5,534 nt of DNA from an uncultured Eubacteriales bacterium (GTDB lineage Bacteria; Bacillota; Clostridia; Oscillospirales; Acutalibacteraceae): positions 1 through 5,534 of the forward strand of contig ONRO01000200.1 in the NCBI GenBank assembly GCA_900320235.1, read 5' to 3'. The notes under the pieces are model-generated. The model worked only from the letters and a program-made list of their open reading frames with translations. It was not told where the DNA came from and searched no databases. The stretch's first letter is position 1. Each line of letters opens with the position of its first letter. Both the position numbers and the translations under genes were made by a program. Below, one piece after another: positions 3,895 through 5,534 of the stretch.

Positions 3895-5534
3895 TTTCTT
3901 TTTGCTCCTTTGGATCTGTCAGATGTTTTTTTCGGCAGATTTGCTGATGCCATATTATCCGGAAGCTCGTCGTGATCGTAGTCTTTACCCTCGAGAGCAG
4001 GTCTTGGGAGCTTCTGTCTGCGCAGGATAATAATGAAAGCAAGCGAAACAAGCAGCATTATTACAGAAATTGCGCAGAAGATGATAATGTCAGAAATGTT
4101 TGCAGCGGAAACGGTAAGTGTCAGTTTACCCCGGGAATCACCGAGTAAAGTACTGAATGTGCCGCTTTCATTCTTTTCGACAATAATATCCTCTGTACCG
4201 CCATCATGTCTGAGTGAAAGTGACTCAGCAAGTTCTCCGTCAGCAGGAACTATTGAATATTTGACAGGAGTATCAATATTTTTTCCGACGAGCAGTGAGG
4301 AAAGATCAACATTATCCTCAATATGCTTTTTGGTCCTTAGTGTCATAAACGGAACCTCAGACGATGAAGTGATCAGATTTTTGTCGCCGAAAATATCCGT
4401 TACCTTGGAATTAAGCTCAGCTGCACTTCCGCTGAAGGATATAGTACAGATAGCATTTCCCTGATCAACTGTCTGAGTGGGTATGATACCGAGAGGAGTG
4501 AAATAGGAGGTAGTATAGTCAGATGCCTCATAGCCCTCATCAGCAATATCATAGACGAATGAAAATGATTTTCTGATATTATCATTATCAAGTGGGGTGA
4601 CATCAATGTTAATTGCCTTCGGTACATATTGTTTGCCGTCTTTTATCATAAGAGTAAGTGTAGGATAGCTGCTTTTGATAGCAGCAACTTTTCCGGGATT
4701 GTTTTCCTTGAGAAGATCGGTTGCAGTTACCCATTTGAGATCGGAATAGATCCTGCATTCATCAAGGACGGAATTGTTGTTGAGTGAATAACTGTATTCA
4801 ACCGGAACATCGGTGTTACCGGGGCCGACATAATTTGAAAAATCAAGAGTTTCTGTATAGCTGTTCTGATATGCAAGAGCAGTGCTTCCGACGGTTTTGT
4901 CAACATAGTAGACATCTCCGTAAACTGAGGAAAGCAGACGGTTTGTATAGCCTTCAAGCTGCTTCATTGTCACATTTTTGAAGCATACCTTATAGATATA
5001 GTGGTTATTCTCAAGAAGCCAGTCAACGCTTGCCGAAGGATCGGTTACAGAGGAAAAATAATCTGTAAGCTTGTCACCGAGAGAATCAAAGGTTTTCTGT
5101 GTTACAGTAAACGTTATTGTGCGGTCAAATTTCGATTCGGTAGCAGTTGTTTTATTGACTGTTACAAGGCTGATTTTTTCGATCGGCTGACCGTTAAGCT
5201 TGTTGACCGATACAGCCGGAGTCGTTGAAACGGTTGTATTTCCGAAGGTGACCTTTGTTTCCGGCTCAGCAGTTTTATACTCGGGAAGAGAAACCTTTTC
5301 TGTCTGGGCAAAAAGCTGAATCCAGCTGAAAAGCTGGCTGCTCTGGAAGTCCTCACTGATGCGCCAGCCCTTTGTGAGAGCGGTGTTCGGATTTGAAAAC
5401 GTAACGACAGGGCTGCTGCCGAGTATGTCAGAGAGCTTTGAATTGTAATCAGAAAATGAAGAAAAAGACAAAGTGAAAACATAGACTGTCTTATCAGATT
5501 TCTGATCCAGAGTATATGTCATTGAAGAAGGACA
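3891..5534 (-). CDS. Large single-pass membrane protein with a repeated extracytoplasmic domain (5' end missing)
   Basis: The frame is open to the right edge. The first ATG in it (5522) has no binding site, and the frame continues upstream of it as CPSS, so the true start and any signal peptide lie outside. Residue numbers here count from that ATG (543 aa). Residues 1-475 are Ser/Thr/Asn/Tyr/Val-rich and predicted beta-strand-rich, as in exported surface proteins. One membrane helix follows (about 478-500), then Arg-Arg and a 43-residue basic/acidic cytoplasmic tail ending KGAKRK, so the large domain should face outward. The domain is internally repeated: a beta-alpha unit ending in SKLSDILG (28-35) recurs as DKLTDYFS (150-157), NRLLSSVYG (194-202) and SKVTDIFGD (372-380). 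A second block, DFSNYVGPGNTDVPVEYS (227-244), matches DLSSLLVGKNIDTPVKYS (406-423). I do not recognise the family, and no sortase motif or catalytic motif is visible. Its end carries the binding site of the HAD gene. Confidence 0.85.
   Translation of the reverse strand, partial: CPSSMTYTLDQKSDKTVYVFTLSFSSFSDYNSKLSDILGSSPVVTFSNPNTALTKGWRISEDFQSSQLFSWIQLFAQTEKVSLPEYKTAEPETKVTFGNTTVSTTPAVSVNKLNGQPIEKISLVTVNKTTATESKFDRTITFTVTQKTFDSLGDKLTDYFSSVTDPSASVDWLLENNHYIYKVCFKNVTMKQLEGYTNRLLSSVYGDVYYVDKTVGSTALAYQNSYTETLDFSNYVGPGNTDVPVEYSYSLNNNSVLDECRIYSDLKWVTATDLLKENNPGKVAAIKSSYPTLTLMIKDGKQYVPKAINIDVTPLDNDNIRKSFSFVYDIADEGYEASDYTTSYFTPLGIIPTQTVDQGNAICTISFSGSAAELNSKVTDIFGDKNLITSSSEVPFMTLRTKKHIEDNVDLSSLLVGKNIDTPVKYSIVPADGELAESLSLRHDGGTEDIIVEKNESGTFSTLLGDSRGKLTLTVSAANISDIIIFCAISVIMLLVSLAFIIILRRQKLPRPALEGKDYDHDELPDNMASANLPKKTSDRSKGAKRK
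3905..3911 (-). promoter_or_regulatory. Ribosome binding site of the HAD gene inside the upstream coding sequence
   Basis: AAAGGAG on the - strand lies within the last codons of the surface protein (the Lys-Gly-Ala of its KGAKRK end), 10 bp before the HAD ATG. With the ATGA overlap it supports coupled translation and confirms the HAD start. Confidence 0.85.

Noticed and set aside
4033..4464. Open frame of about 140 codons on the + strand opposite the surface protein
   Set aside because: It is antisense to a clear long coding frame, has no binding site and a Ser-rich composition typical of a shadow of Ser/Asp-rich coding on the other strand.

Overview
The window looks like chromosomal DNA of a low-to-moderate GC Gram-positive gut anaerobe, most likely a Ruminococcus-like member of the Clostridia. 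This is inferred from the LytR-CpsA-Psr protein, the AGGA/GGAG-type ribosome binding sites, the base composition and the protein style. No rRNA or marker gene confirms it. There is no tRNA, rRNA, CRISPR array, insertion sequence or phage gene.

Layout. On the + strand, positions 1-30 may be the Asp/Tyr-rich tail of a gene that starts outside the window. A 12-bp perfect hairpin (97-128) follows, then a LytR-CpsA-Psr (LCP) cell-wall ligase gene (165-1313). A 15-bp perfect hairpin (1338-1374) ends that gene and can also end transcription arriving on the - strand. Everything to the right is on the - strand. Read 5' to 3' from the right edge, it holds: a large single-pass membrane protein with a repeated extracytoplasmic domain (5534-3891, start outside the window); a HAD phosphatase (3894-3241) joined to it by an ATGA stop/start overlap; a 238-bp spacer; a membrane-anchored cyclophilin (3002-2235); and a hexapeptide acyltransferase (2214-1618), 20 bp after the cyclophilin. 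The acyltransferase and the LCP gene are convergent.

The 304-bp spacer between the convergent genes (1314-1617) is the least ordinary part. It has a GC-rich core (about 1447-1490) made of nested inverted repeats. On the - strand it runs into the 1338-1374 hairpin followed by a good T-tract, so it could be a structured small RNA of about 180 nt. I do not recognise the family. The same spacer carries a 35-codon + strand frame (1514-1621) that reads like protein but has no clear start signal.

Functionally, most genes point to the cell envelope: attachment of polymers to peptidoglycan (LCP), extracytoplasmic protein folding (cyclophilin), O-acetylation or similar modification of a sugar (acyltransferase), and a surface protein of unknown role. 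The HAD phosphatase is a cytoplasmic housekeeping-type enzyme translated with the surface protein. No complete new system is evident. The surface protein's modular repeat and the candidate RNA are the best leads.
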